Positions 50,538 through 58,910 of a DNA stretch of 62,926 nucleotides are shown piece after piece. How positions within the stretch are numbered: position 1 is the first letter of the stretch; each line of letters begins with the position of its first letter. The notes under the pieces were generated by a model. That model had not been told where the DNA came from. It did not search any database and saw only the letters and a program-made list of their open reading frames with translations. Source of the DNA: an uncultured Clostridium sp. (GTDB lineage Bacteria > Bacillota > Clostridia > Lachnospirales > Lachnospiraceae); the NCBI GenBank assembly GCA_900540335.1, contig UQFC01000002.1, positions 1 to 62,926 on the forward strand. Reading direction: 5' to 3'. The translations under genes were made by a program, and so were the position numbers.

Positions 50538-51665
50538 TCAATAATTTCCAAGGATTCTAAAATTCAGCGCTTCGGCTCCAATGCCCTTTAATGCATTTTT
50601 TACTGCCGCATCCTCCAGATTTCCCTCGATATCCACGAAGAACCGGTATTCCCAGTTCCGCCCCGGTATGGGCCGTGATTCAATCATGATCATATTCACA
50701 TGATTAAAAATAAAATGTCCCAGCATATTATAAAGAGTACCGCTGCGGTGAGGAAGCTCAAAGCAGATGCTGATCTTTCCCGCATCCCGGCGGTATACCT
50801 GATCCTTTGCAAGAATCACAAACCGGGTGGTATTTCCTTTGTTGTTCTGAATCGATGGTTTTAACACCTTCAAGCCATACAGCTTTCCGGCAATCTCGCT
50901 GGCCACTGCCGCCTGTGTCGGATCTCCGTCCTCAAGAACCTTTCTGGCGGCCACTGCCGTATTCTCCATACTGATCTGTTTCCAGTCTCTGTGGCTGTTT
51001 AAGTATGCAGAGCTCTGCATCAGCGCCTGCGGATGAGAATATACGGTTTGAATCTGCTCTTCATGGGAATCTGCCGTTCCCAGAAGCGCATGATTTACCG
51101 GAAGAAAGGTCTCTGCCACAATCGAATTGGAGTAGCGGGTCAGAATATCATACAGATCCACAACTGCACCTGCAGAGGAGTTCTCAATGGGAAGAACTGC
51201 AAAATCTGCCCGTCCTGCCTGAACCTCCTCCATCGCATCTCCAAAATGCTCCACATGATACACGTCTGCAGCATCGCCAAAATACTGAAGAGCCGCTCCG
51301 TGACTGTAAGCTCCCTCCACTCCCTGATAAACGATTCTGGCCCCTTTTGCCGGAAGCTCTTCCACTCTGCGAAAGCCCAGATCCTGGCTTTTTCCGCCTT
51401 CCTCCAGCAGCTTGTACTGATACCGCCTGCTGATCGTCATCATCTGAGAAAACAGCTCCTCTACTGCTGTTCTGTTAAAATCTCCGTGGGCCATTGCGCC
51501 TACAGCCTCCAGCTTCTGCCGTTCCCGCTCGCCGTCATATACAGCCTTTCCCGATGCCAGCTTGGATTCTGCCACATGTCCGCAGATTTCCATTCTTTTT
51601 TCAAACAGCTCCACTATCTGCCGGTCAATCCCGTCCAGCTCTTTTCTGCATTCCAGTAAATCCAC
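50538..51665 (-). CDS. pheA: Bifunctional chorismate mutase/prephenate dehydratase
   Basis: P-protein of 375 residues for phenylalanine synthesis. A chorismate mutase domain (about 3-85, ELDGIDRQIVELFEKRMEI) is followed by a prephenate dehydratase domain (about 108-290) with YQGVEGAYSHGAA, VLPIENSSAGAV, HPQALMQ and the NTTRFVIL motif. The C-terminal ACT domain has MIMIESRPIPGRNWEYRFF, the phenylalanine-binding ESRP motif, so feedback inhibition is expected. The start is GTG at 51665, sharing a base with the plsC stop. Confidence 0.95.
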   Translation of the reverse strand: MDLLECRKELDGIDRQIVELFEKRMEICGHVAESKLASGKAVYDGERERQKLEAVGAMAHGDFNRTAVEELFSQMMTISRRYQYKLLEEGGKSQDLGFRRVEELPAKGARIVYQGVEGAYSHGAALQYFGDAADVYHVEHFGDAMEEVQAGRADFAVLPIENSSAGAVVDLYDILTRYSNSIVAETFLPVNHALLGTADSHEEQIQTVYSHPQALMQSSAYLNSHRDWKQISMENTAVAARKVLEDGDPTQAAVASEIAGKLYGLKVLKPSIQNNKGNTTRFVILAKDQVYRRDAGKISICFELPHRSGTLYNMLGHFIFNHVNMIMIESRPIPGRNWEYRFFVDIEGNLEDAAVKNALKGIGAEALNFRILGNY

Positions 51666-52414
51666 TATTTTCCAGACCTCCGAATCTCCTGCTCCGCTTT
51701 CAGCATTTCTATAATTTTATTCCGGGTATAAGCTCCTGCATGCTTTCTCTCCTCCAGAGGAAGCTCCTTTGCATAAAAGGGCTCTCCAAATTCAATCGTT
51801 ACATTGGAGCGGCGGATAAAGGGAATATGCTTCTCAAAAACCTCTGAAGTACCGGTAATTGCTACCGGAACAATGGGGCAGCCTGCCTTTTCCGCAATTT
51901 TCAGGCTTCCCTCCTTAAATGGAAGAAGCTCTGTCACATCTTCACCGATATTCCGCGTTCCCTCCGGGAAAATCCAGACGGAAATACCTGATTTAATTTT
52001 CTGAATTCCGTCCAGAATCGTCTTCATGCCTGCTTTGATATCTGTTCTGTCCAGAAACAGACAGTTTACATTCCGCATCCAGTCCCGCAGGAAAATATAA
52101 CGTTCCATTTCCTTCTTCGCAACAAATCCCAGCAAAGTAGGAACTGTGGTATAGCCCACAAGAATGTCAAAATAGCTTTGATGATTTCCCACATAAAGCA
52201 CCGGGCCTTCCGGAATCCGCTCCCGACCTCTTACTGTAACCTTTACTCCGCTGATACGCAGAATCAGGCGGAACATCTTCTGCACTATCTTCAGGCTGTG
52301 CGCCTGCTGCCTCTCCGGATCCTGTTTTCCCACGTGATTTTCCCACAAAAGCAGGGGAACACTGAAAATCAGGAATCCCACAACCAACAGAGCCACTAAA
52401 ATAAATCGTATCAT
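51665..52414 (-). CDS. plsC: 1-acyl-sn-glycerol-3-phosphate acyltransferase
   Basis: Membrane-anchored acyltransferase of 249 residues making phosphatidic acid. An N-terminal hydrophobic helix (about 2-24) precedes the catalytic NHQSYFD (HX4D) and the substrate motif FPEGTRN, with VPVAITGTSEVF after it. Length is normal. Its stop overlaps the start of pheA, so the two are translationally coupled although functionally unrelated. Confidence 0.95.
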   Translation of the reverse strand: MIRFILVALLVVGFLIFSVPLLLWENHVGKQDPERQQAHSLKIVQKMFRLILRISGVKVTVRGRERIPEGPVLYVGNHQSYFDILVGYTTVPTLLGFVAKKEMERYIFLRDWMRNVNCLFLDRTDIKAGMKTILDGIQKIKSGISVWIFPEGTRNIGEDVTELLPFKEGSLKIAEKAGCPIVPVAITGTSEVFEKHIPFIRRSNVTIEFGEPFYAKELPLEERKHAGAYTRNKIIEMLKAEQEIRRSGK

Positions 52415-52508
52415 GTCTTACCTCTTCTTCTGACGTTGCTGTCATTTTCTTTTTGTCCTGCCGCCGTCATTTGGTTTATTCCTCGACAGATTGTTTATTT
52501 TTCCAGTA

Positions 52509-52549
52509 TATAAAAAAAGAGAAGCAAAAACAAGTCATTTGCTTCTCTT
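52509..52549. terminator. Bidirectional terminator overlapping the end of a small membrane protein gene
   Basis: AGAGAAGCAAA and TTTGCTTCTCT form an 11-bp stem, T-rich on both sides. The stop codon of the minus-strand gene lies inside the loop. Confidence 0.88.
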
Positions 52550-53053
52550 TTTTGTAATTTGTTCAAACAACAATCCTGTGGCAAACCACAGAGGCGCAAA
52601 ATCCAGACGAATCAGACCGTTGACGCTGGCACTGCTTGCGCTGTAATCCCAGGGACACATTCCTCTTGCCTTCAGCCAGGATCCGGAAATATATTCCGCC
52701 GTAAAAATCAGCACCATATCAATCAATCCATGGCGGATAACCTGTTCCCGAAAGCTGATCGGCTGATCTCCAATCCAGAAATCAATCATTTTCAGCACAG
52801 GAGAAAGGAAAGCGCCGCAGCCGTAAATAGGAAACATCAGAAGAGAGGTTCTTCCCATAAGCCGCCAGTCTCTGGCCATTACCGATTCCACAGAGGTAAA
52901 CATCACCTCCAGGCACCATCCTGTGATGCCGCACTTCATAAAATTACCGGGCAGTTCTTTTAATACATTCAAATATTCCATAGCAACAGTCTGCCCCTGA
53001 AACCATGTTTCTATACCTGTTCTTTCTTCTTTATAAATAACCGTTCCGGACAT
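52535..53053 (-). CDS. Putative ABC-transporter type IV-like membrane protein (DUF1113/CmpB type)
   Basis: Membrane protein of about 172 residues. The block GITGWCLEVMFTSVESV followed by LMGRTSLLMFPIYGCGAFL and HGLIDMVLIFTAEYISGSWL matches a family of small clostridial membrane proteins annotated as putative ABC transporter permeases. Function is unknown. The start is uncertain: ATG 53053 directly after the cls stop, or ATG 52981, which begins closer to the family N-terminus and has a GGGG sequence upstream. The C-terminus is embedded in a terminator hairpin. Confidence 0.75.
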   Translation of the reverse strand: MSGTVIYKEERTGIETWFQGQTVAMEYLNVLKELPGNFMKCGITGWCLEVMFTSVESVMARDWRLMGRTSLLMFPIYGCGAFLSPVLKMIDFWIGDQPISFREQVIRHGLIDMVLIFTAEYISGSWLKARGMCPWDYSASSASVNGLIRLDFAPLWFATGLLFEQITKKRSK

Positions 53054-53055
53054 CT

Positions 53056-54561
53056 TTATAAAAGCGGGGACAGCAGACGGCAGCCCTGCTCCCGGATTCG
53101 GATCCACAGACCTCTGGAGGCATAGACCTCCTTTGTAATCTCGCGGCAATCATCCAGATCTCTTAAAAACACCTCTTCCAGAGTTTCCGTTGTCGTTTCA
53201 TCATAAATTGTTGCATTCACCTCAAAATTCAGCTCAAAGCTGCGGATATCCATGTTGGCCGTGCCGCAGCAGCTGACCCGTCCGTCTGTCATCAGACATT
53301 TTGCATGGAGAAAGCCTTTTTCATACGTATAGCATCTGGCTCCCGCCTTTATCAGCTCTCCAATATAAGAATAGGTGGCCCAGTACACAAAGGGATGATC
53401 CGGCTTGCAGGGAATCATGACACGCACATCCAGACCGGAACCGGCTGCCATTTTCAGAGCGCTTAACACTGCATCATCCGGAACAAAATACGGCGTCTGA
53501 ATATAAATATGGTGACGTGCCCTGTGAATCAGCTGGAGATAATTATCGCGAATCTGACGGTTGGAGGAATCCGGTCCGCTGGTAATAATCTGAATCCCCA
53601 GCGGCTCCCAGGCCGGGCAAACCGGCATACCGTCCTCCTCTGATTTCACCCTGTAAAAGGGTGTCCTCTGATCCATAAAATAACGGCTCTGCTTAAAAAG
53701 ATTTTCGCCTGCGGCGTAATTCCAGTCCAGGGCAAACCGGATTTGAAGACTAATCACCGCATCTCCCGTAATCCGCAGATGCGTATCTCTCCAGTATCCA
53801 AACTTGGGATCCCGCCCTAGATACTCCCTTCCCACATTGAAACCGCCTACATATCCGGTATGTCCGTCAATCACAACAATTTTTCTGTGATTTCTATAGT
53901 TTACGCGGAGATTCAGCCGCCCCAGCACTGGCGGAAAGAAGCAGGCTGTGCGGATTCCCGCCGCTTCCAGCTCCTTCCATTTCTTTTTCGGCATGAAACG
54001 TCCGCCCATGCCGTCATAAAGAATCCGGACCTCCACGCCTGCCCGAACCCGTTCCTTTAAAATGGAAACAATCGAATCAAAAAGCTCATCATTTTTTATA
54101 ATATAATACTGAATATGGATAAAGTGAGAGGCCTTTCTCAGCTCTGCCCTCAGATCCTCGAATTTTTCCTCTCCGTCTGTAAATACCCGAACATGATTGG
54201 CTGCTGTCAGCACAGCCCCGGACTGCTCCAGATTATAATAAATCAGATCAGCATAATCCTGGGCCAGCTCATCACCCGAAAGGGGGCCGACCCGCCGCAG
54301 ATATTCCTCCTGAGTCCGGATAGGACGGCGGAACCGATCCTCCACCTCCTTGACCCGGAACATTCTGCTTTTTCTGAAATCCTGGGCAAAAATCAGGTAA
54401 AAAAAGAAGCCGAAAACAGGGATAAAGTACAGAAGCATCAGCCAGGTCCAGACTGCCTTGGGATCCCGCCTCTGAAAAAACACGATCACCACAGACAGTA
54501 CCAGATTGATATACAAAAGATGCTCCATAAGCCAGCCCCAAATCTCTGCTGCAAACTCCAT
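53056..54561 (-). CDS. cls: Cardiolipin synthase
   Basis: Phospholipase D-superfamily enzyme of 501 residues condensing phosphatidylglycerol into cardiolipin. Two N-terminal membrane helices (about 10-28 and 38-58) precede two HKD motifs: NHRKIVVIDGHTGYVGGFN and HAKCLMTDGRVSCCGTANMD. HIQYYIIKNDELFDSI and YIQTPYFVPDDAV are further family blocks. AGAGGAGTGGGGGAAA precedes the ATG. It is cotranscribed with the following small membrane protein gene. Confidence 0.95.
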   Translation of the reverse strand: MEFAAEIWGWLMEHLLYINLVLSVVIVFFQRRDPKAVWTWLMLLYFIPVFGFFFYLIFAQDFRKSRMFRVKEVEDRFRRPIRTQEEYLRRVGPLSGDELAQDYADLIYYNLEQSGAVLTAANHVRVFTDGEEKFEDLRAELRKASHFIHIQYYIIKNDELFDSIVSILKERVRAGVEVRILYDGMGGRFMPKKKWKELEAAGIRTACFFPPVLGRLNLRVNYRNHRKIVVIDGHTGYVGGFNVGREYLGRDPKFGYWRDTHLRITGDAVISLQIRFALDWNYAAGENLFKQSRYFMDQRTPFYRVKSEEDGMPVCPAWEPLGIQIITSGPDSSNRQIRDNYLQLIHRARHHIYIQTPYFVPDDAVLSALKMAAGSGLDVRVMIPCKPDHPFVYWATYSYIGELIKAGARCYTYEKGFLHAKCLMTDGRVSCCGTANMDIRSFELNFEVNATIYDETTTETLEEVFLRDLDDCREITKEVYASRGLWIRIREQGCRLLSPLL

Positions 54562-54582
54562 TTTCCCCCACTCCTCTCTGCC

Positions 54583-54721
54583 GATTCCTGTCTCTCACAG
54601 CTTCTGCTTCTGAATCTTCCTGCTTCTTGCTGATTTCTGTCTCTCGCAGCTTCTGCTTCTTGAATCTTCCTGCTTCTTGCTGATTCCTGTCTCTCGCAGC
54701 TTCTGCTTCTTGAATCTTCGC
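54583..54721. repeat. Three tandem 49-50-bp repeats upstream of cls
   Basis: Units start at 54583, 54632 and 54682 and share GATTCCTGTCTCTCGCAGC and TTCTGCTTCTTGAATCTTCC. The third is incomplete. They lie between the cls start and the DUF4250 gene, where the cls promoter would be. Confidence 0.88.
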
Positions 54722-54759
54722 TTCCCGAGTCTTGCTCTTCTCACCCTGCCTTCAAAACT

Positions 54760-54939
54760 CTATACAAACTGATTTTTTCCGGCATCATACCGGTAATCTA
54801 TCAGCTCCAGCTTTTTTTCCAGCTCCGCCTGATCTGCCTCCAGATCCTGACAAAGCTCCTCCAGAGAGAAATACTGATCACGAAGCTTCGTATTTAAAAA
54901 GCTCATCAGCATAACCGGATCCTTGGGAATTCCTGCCAT
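54760..54939 (-). CDS. DUF4250 small protein
   Basis: Protein of 59 residues matching the DUF4250 family: MAGIPKDPVMLMSFLNTKLR at the start, then LEELCQDLEADQAELEKKLE and a Tyr/Asp-rich end. The family is common in Clostridia and of unknown function; it probably folds as a small helical domain. The ATG at 54939 has GGAAAGGAAGGGTAGG upstream. The three-repeat array lies downstream, before cls. Confidence 0.88.
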   Translation of the reverse strand: MAGIPKDPVMLMSFLNTKLRDQYFSLEELCQDLEADQAELEKKLELIDYRYDAGKNQFV

Positions 54940-55002
54940 ACCTACCCTTCCTTTCCTTTGACGCAAGACAGAAAATACCCCTGTTCTGCGCCATTTTTCT
55001 GT

Positions 55003-55169
55003 GATATGATGTAACAGTTCAGCCTTGCGGGGATTCGGTCAGAAAAACTCGTTGAAAGCTTGCTTTCATAAGAATTTTTCTGACCGAATCCACATAAGGC
55101 GGACGCCTAAAGCTTCTTGTCTGCTGTAAGCGGGCAAGAAGATGCAAGGCTGAACTGTTACGATATGAT
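55003..55169. mobile_element. MITE-like element with 18-bp terminal inverted repeats and 8-bp target duplication
   Basis: The element spans 55011-55161 (151 bp). Its ends GTAACAGTTCAGCCTTGC (55011-55028) and GCAAGGCTGAACTGTTAC (55144-55161) are perfect inverted repeats. The 8-mer GATATGAT directly flanks it on both sides (55003-55010 and 55162-55169). Inside are a 17-bp perfect stem beginning GGATTCGGTCAG (55031-55047 with 55075-55091), itself capped by GAAAGC/GCTTTC, and a second hairpin CTTCTTG/CAAGAAG (55113-55119/55135-55141). No coding capacity. This is the structure of a non-autonomous transposable element moved by a transposase encoded elsewhere. Confidence 0.9.
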
Positions 55170-55344
55170 AAATCTGTCTGAAAGGAAAAATTTCAGACAG
55201 TTCTTTATCAGTTTACAATGTTTCCAGATAAAAAACAAGATACATTCCCTTCCTGTTTCTGTGTTTTCCGCAAAATTCCATTCCGGAAATTGCCCGCTCA
55301 GAACACAGACAACAGAAAATATTTACCAGAAGGAGACCGATACC

Positions 55345-56361
55345 ATGAACCAGAAAAAGAAACGGATTCTGATGATTGCCACAGGCGGAACCATTGCCTC
55401 CAAACGAAGTGAAAATGGTCTGAAGCCCCTCATCACCTCAGACGAGCTTTTAAGCTATGTGCCGGATGCCCGCCATTTTTGTCAGGCTGATGCAATTCAG
55501 GTTCTGAACATTGACAGCACCAATGTTCAGCCGGAGCACTGGCTGCTGATGGCCCGTGCCATTGAAGATCACTACGACCAGTATGACGGCTTTGTAATCT
55601 GCCATGGCACAGACACCATGGCCTACACGGCGGCCGCCCTTTCCTACCTTATCCAGAATTCCCTCAAACCCATCGTAATTACCGGCGCACAAAAGCCCAT
55701 TGATCTGGAAATTACAGATGCAAAAACAAATCTGCTGGACAGCCTGCGCTTTGCCTCCTCCTGCCGCGCCCACGGCGTTAATCTTGTCTTTGACGGCAAG
55801 GTCATTGCCGGAACCCGCGCCAAAAAGGAACGTACCAAAAGCTACAATGCATTTTCCAGCATTAATTTCCCCTATGTGGCAGTGATCCATGATGATCATA
55901 TTATTTTCTATCTGGATGACAAGGAACACGTTTCCGGCCCGGCAGTCTTTTACCACAATCTTGATACCAGGGTGGCTCTGCTGAAGCTGATTCCCTCTAT
56001 GGATGCCGGAGTTCTTGACTATATGGCAGAACATTACGATGCCGTCATTATTGAATCCTTCGGCGTCGGCGGTATTCCAACCCGGGAGACCGGAGATTTT
56101 CACAGTGCCATTGAACGGCTTGTCCGCTCCGGAAAAACCCTTGTTATGACAACCCAGGTCACCAATGAAGGCAGCAATATGTCCGTCTATGAAATCGGGA
56201 AAAATATTAAACAGGAATTCGGACTTTTAGAAGCCTATGACATGACCCTGGAAGCCGTTGTCACAAAGCTGATGTGGATTCTTGGTCAGACCCGGGATCC
56301 GCAAATGGTGCGGGAACTGCTGTACCGCACCATTAACCGTGATATTTTATATCCTGTATAA
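55345..56361 (+). CDS. ansA: Type I L-asparaginase
   Basis: Cytoplasmic asparaginase of 338 residues converting asparagine to aspartate and ammonia. The first active-site motif is LMIATGGTIASKRSENG, the second GFVICHGTDTMAYTAAAL, with ITGAQKPI after it, and the C-terminal block IESFGVGGIPTR. Type I (cytoplasmic, no signal peptide) fits. The ATG at 55345 has AAGGAGACCGATACC upstream; the much longer frame from 55117 would begin inside the MITE-like element. The window also encodes AsnA, the reverse anabolic step. Confidence 0.95.
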   Translation: MNQKKKRILMIATGGTIASKRSENGLKPLITSDELLSYVPDARHFCQADAIQVLNIDSTNVQPEHWLLMARAIEDHYDQYDGFVICHGTDTMAYTAAALSYLIQNSLKPIVITGAQKPIDLEITDAKTNLLDSLRFASSCRAHGVNLVFDGKVIAGTRAKKERTKSYNAFSSINFPYVAVIHDDHIIFYLDDKEHVSGPAVFYHNLDTRVALLKLIPSMDAGVLDYMAEHYDAVIIESFGVGGIPTRETGDFHSAIERLVRSGKTLVMTTQVTNEGSNMSVYEIGKNIKQEFGLLEAYDMTLEAVVTKLMWILGQTRDPQMVRELLYRTINRDILYPV

Positions 56362-56363
56362 CC

Positions 56364-57779
56364 TCAGGCATCTTTGTTTTCTATGGGCAGACGGCCGCGG
56401 AAAAACCGTTTCTTCACCTCGCTCCACTGGAAAGGAATCAGAGGATAGATATAGCTTTTTCCTGCAATGGTCTTATTAAATACGACTGCGCATATGGATA
56501 AAACCACCCCGACTCCGTATCCCCATACATCAAAGATACTGGTAAGAATCAGGATCATCACCCGCATGAATTTCAAAGCATAGCCCAGTTCAAAGCTGGA
56601 CTGACTGTAATTGGCTATCGTCACAAATGCCATATACAGCATGGTTTCTGAATTGAACCAGCCGGACTTTACGGAATATTCTCCCAGTACAATACCGGCA
56701 ATCACACTGAGAGGCGTTGTCAGCATATTCGGCGTATTGATGGCCGCCAGACGCAGACCGTCAATGGCAAATTCCAGAATCAGAAGCTGAAAAATCAGGG
56801 GAACATAGGTCTGATCTGCCAGCTTGGTAAATTCCAGCCAGTCCGGCAGCGCCTCCGGATGCATCATCATCAAAAGCCAGGTAGGCGTCAGAAGCAGCGA
56901 CAATACAGCCGTCAGCATTCTGGACAGCCGCAGGTAGGTTCCTGTTACCGGCGGAAAATAATAATCATCCGCCTCCTCAATAATATCAAATACAGACGAC
57001 GGCAGCACCATAGCCGCTGGAGAATTGTCCACAAGAATAACAATATTTCCCTCCAGAATACAGGCTGCCGCCGTATCCGGCCGTTCTGAAAATTTAAATT
57101 TCGGAAAAGGATTATACCATTTATAAGGATAAATCCCCTCTGCCAGGCTTTCCTGGTTCATGGTCAGAGCATCAGCATGAAGCTGCTGAATCCGCTTTTT
57201 CACTCCTTTCAGAAGATTTTCATCTACCCTTCCATCCATATAACAAACCGCAATATCTGTATGAGAGCTTTCTCCCGCTGACAGAATCTCCATTGTCAGC
57301 CGTGGATCCCGGATTCTCCGCCTAATCAGCGCTGTATTAAATATAAGAGTTTCTACAAATCCATCTCTGGATCCCCGCATCACCTTATCCTTTTCCGGTT
57401 CTCCCACACCTCTGGCCGGATAAGTCCGGCAGTCCAGTGTCAGGCATTTGTCATACCCGTCCAGAAAAATGCAGGTAATCCCGGACAAAAGCTGGACCAC
57501 AACATCCTTCTCCTGATCCAGAACCCCGACCTCTCCATAAGGCATATATTTCCTGGAAAATCCATCTGCATCCTCCGGCATATCATCCGGCTGAATACTC
57601 CACCAGGACTGCAGAACCTTTAGCAGAACCTCATCCTTGGTAAAACCGTCCACACAAAACAGACAGCCTTTTCGCCCCGCTATGTCAATTACTCGATATA
57701 CTACATCAAAATTTTTATCTGTCTGAAGAACCTTTTTAAAATGCTCCAGATTTTCTGTCATCTGCTTTGAAAATGCCAT
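56364..57779 (-). CDS. Spore germination protein, GerA family (SpoVAF-like)
   Basis: Membrane protein of 471 residues. The soluble N-terminal domain (about 1-285) carries the family signature PARGVGEPEKDKVMRGSRDGF with FNTALIRRRIRDPRL after it; RGSRDGF rather than RGPREGF points to the SpoVAF branch. Four to five membrane helices follow (about 290-440, including LRLAAINTPNMLTTPLSVIAG). It acts in the inner spore membrane during germination or ion and dipicolinate movement. No spoVA genes are next to it. It shows that the organism, or a recent ancestor, makes spores. Confidence 0.92.
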   Translation of the reverse strand: MAFSKQMTENLEHFKKVLQTDKNFDVVYRVIDIAGRKGCLFCVDGFTKDEVLLKVLQSWWSIQPDDMPEDADGFSRKYMPYGEVGVLDQEKDVVVQLLSGITCIFLDGYDKCLTLDCRTYPARGVGEPEKDKVMRGSRDGFVETLIFNTALIRRRIRDPRLTMEILSAGESSHTDIAVCYMDGRVDENLLKGVKKRIQQLHADALTMNQESLAEGIYPYKWYNPFPKFKFSERPDTAAACILEGNIVILVDNSPAAMVLPSSVFDIIEEADDYYFPPVTGTYLRLSRMLTAVLSLLLTPTWLLMMMHPEALPDWLEFTKLADQTYVPLIFQLLILEFAIDGLRLAAINTPNMLTTPLSVIAGIVLGEYSVKSGWFNSETMLYMAFVTIANYSQSSFELGYALKFMRVMILILTSIFDVWGYGVGVVLSICAVVFNKTIAGKSYIYPLIPFQWSEVKKRFFRGRLPIENKDA

Positions 57780-57967
57780 AGCCTTCTGCTCCTCTCCGAT
57801 TATTTTCTCTCTTCATTATGTACCGCTTCCTGACAAATTATCCAAAGCCAGACAAAATTGGCGTTTCTATTGAAAGTCCTCCTTCTGTTTCCAGAAAAAC
57901 CTATGTATTTTTTGCACACTTTGTCAATTTATCAGGAAGTTTTCTGATAAAATATGCACAAATATCA

Positions 57968-57996
57968 TTGACTTAAAAAGAAAGAAATGGTATATT
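57968..57996 (+). promoter_or_regulatory. Sigma-A promoter of a candidate small RNA
   Basis: TTGACT and TATATT with exact 17-bp spacing, in a gap with no protein-coding gene downstream on this strand. Confidence 0.7.
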
Positions 57997-58002
57997 ATAC
58001 CA

Positions 58003-58147
58003 TGTAAGAAATAAAAGTGAACGTTGATTTTTCGACATCCTTAATTTTCTTAAGATTGGTATGGGGATACCAGCGTATAATGTACGGTTTATTGTTCGTG
58101 ACCGGAGGAGCTGCTTTCTGTGGGGGAAAAGCAGCTCCACTTTTTTA
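58003..58147 (+). ncRNA. Candidate small non-coding RNA
   Basis: A predicted transcript of about 145 nt runs from the promoter at 57968 to a strong terminator at 58107-58147. In between lie consecutive small hairpins: GTTG/CGAC near 58023, TTAA/TTAA near 58042, TGGTAT-GGGG-ATACCA near 58058-58073, and CGGT/ACCG near 58085-58104. No credible reading frame with a ribosome binding site is present. It does not match RNase P, SRP, tmRNA, 6S or any riboswitch I can recognise. Confidence 0.6.
58107..58147 (+). terminator. Terminator of the candidate small RNA
   Basis: GGAGCTGCTTT and AAAGCAGCTCC form an 11-bp stem with a G-rich loop, followed by ACTTTTTT. Confidence 0.9.
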
Positions 58148-58182
58148 TGTATTATTTTTATATTCCATTCCAGAATACGAAA

Positions 58183-58196
58183 GTAACAGTTCAGCC
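58183..58196. repeat. Solo copy of the MITE terminal repeat
   Basis: GTAACAGTTCAGCC is identical to the outer 14 bp of the MITE-like element at 55011. No matching right end was found downstream. Confidence 0.6.
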
Positions 58197-58220
58197 ATTT
58201 CTGATACGCCACACATACAC

Positions 58221-58290
58221 AATGCAAAATTGTCTTTTGTAGTTGTGCAGGATTCACCTTTTTCTTCTGTAAATGCAAAATCTCAGCCCC
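58221..58290. repeat. Degenerate relative of the 51-bp repeat
   Basis: TTGTGCAGGATTCACC and CTTTTTCTTCTGTAAATG with CAAAATCTCAG match the 46.1-kb array unit with a few changes. A partial unit with AATGCAAAATTGTC precedes it. Confidence 0.7.
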
Positions 58291-58472
58291 AGATGGTACT
58301 TCTCGCTCACAACACTGCAAAATCCTCTCACATCTTTCTCCAGATTCCCCTTTCACCCTGCCGCAAAATCTAAGCGCAGCGCTAAAACACAAACCAAGCC
58401 TCTCAGCCTTTCTCCCCGCCATAAACCACATACCCTAAAAAAGGGGCTGAAAAAACTCCCCTAAAGAAAAAT

Positions 58473-58505
58473 CGCTGAGGTCGTAAGACTTCAGCGGTTT
58501 TTTGG
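58473..58505 (+). terminator. Orphan terminator
   Basis: CGCTGAGGTC-GTAA-GACTTCAGCG with one mismatch, followed by GTTTTTTGG. No plus-strand gene precedes it, so it may end a lost gene or read-through RNA. Confidence 0.75.
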
Positions 58506-58514
58506 TACCATTGA

Positions 58515-58668
58515 TTATGCGACTAACCCAAAATACCATTGGTTTTTTCTTTTCCGTTTTCCGCGTCCATGAACAAAAACAGTATCGTCTGTCTGACAGC
58601 ATTCTTCTAAAAACAGAATGATTTTCTGGAAATCCTCTATCCTGGTTTCGGAAGTAATTGAAAATTCC
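58515..58668 (-). pseudogene. Possible degenerate gene remnant
   Basis: A frame of about 50 codons ending at 58515 looks coding (IEDFQKIILFLEECCQTDD, then TVFVHGRGKRKRK). A second coding-like stretch in another frame lies just upstream (MFRKIQEAIHFLKGNT, about 58680-58740). No family recognised. The remainder of the 57780-58910 gap holds the small RNA, repeats and terminators described separately. Confidence 0.3.
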
Positions 58669-58801
58669 TACAGGTATTCCCTTTCAGAAAATGGATAGCC
58701 TCCTGAATCTTCCGGAACATTTTTCTTCCCATTTTCCCACAGACTTTTTCCAGACCAATGTATACTCACCTATTTTGCAGCGGCTTCCAGGCCTGTGAAA
58801 G

Positions 58802-58856
58802 AAAAAAATGAAGAAAGAACTGTCGCTTCACGATTAATCATAAAGCAACAGTTCTC
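58802..58856 (-). terminator. Terminator of the malic enzyme gene
   Basis: On the minus strand AGAACTGTTGCTT pairs with AAGCGACAGTTCT, followed by TTCTTCATTTTTTTC. Confidence 0.85.
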
Positions 58857-58910
58857 TCCATTTCTGTTCACAACACAATTACATTGCCTCAGACAACAAT
58901 AACCGGAGTC

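Noticed and set aside
57973..58431. 152-codon minus-strand frame and overlapping 118-codon plus-strand frame
   Set aside because: Both run across the candidate small RNA, its terminator and repeats, with no family similarity and poor start signals.
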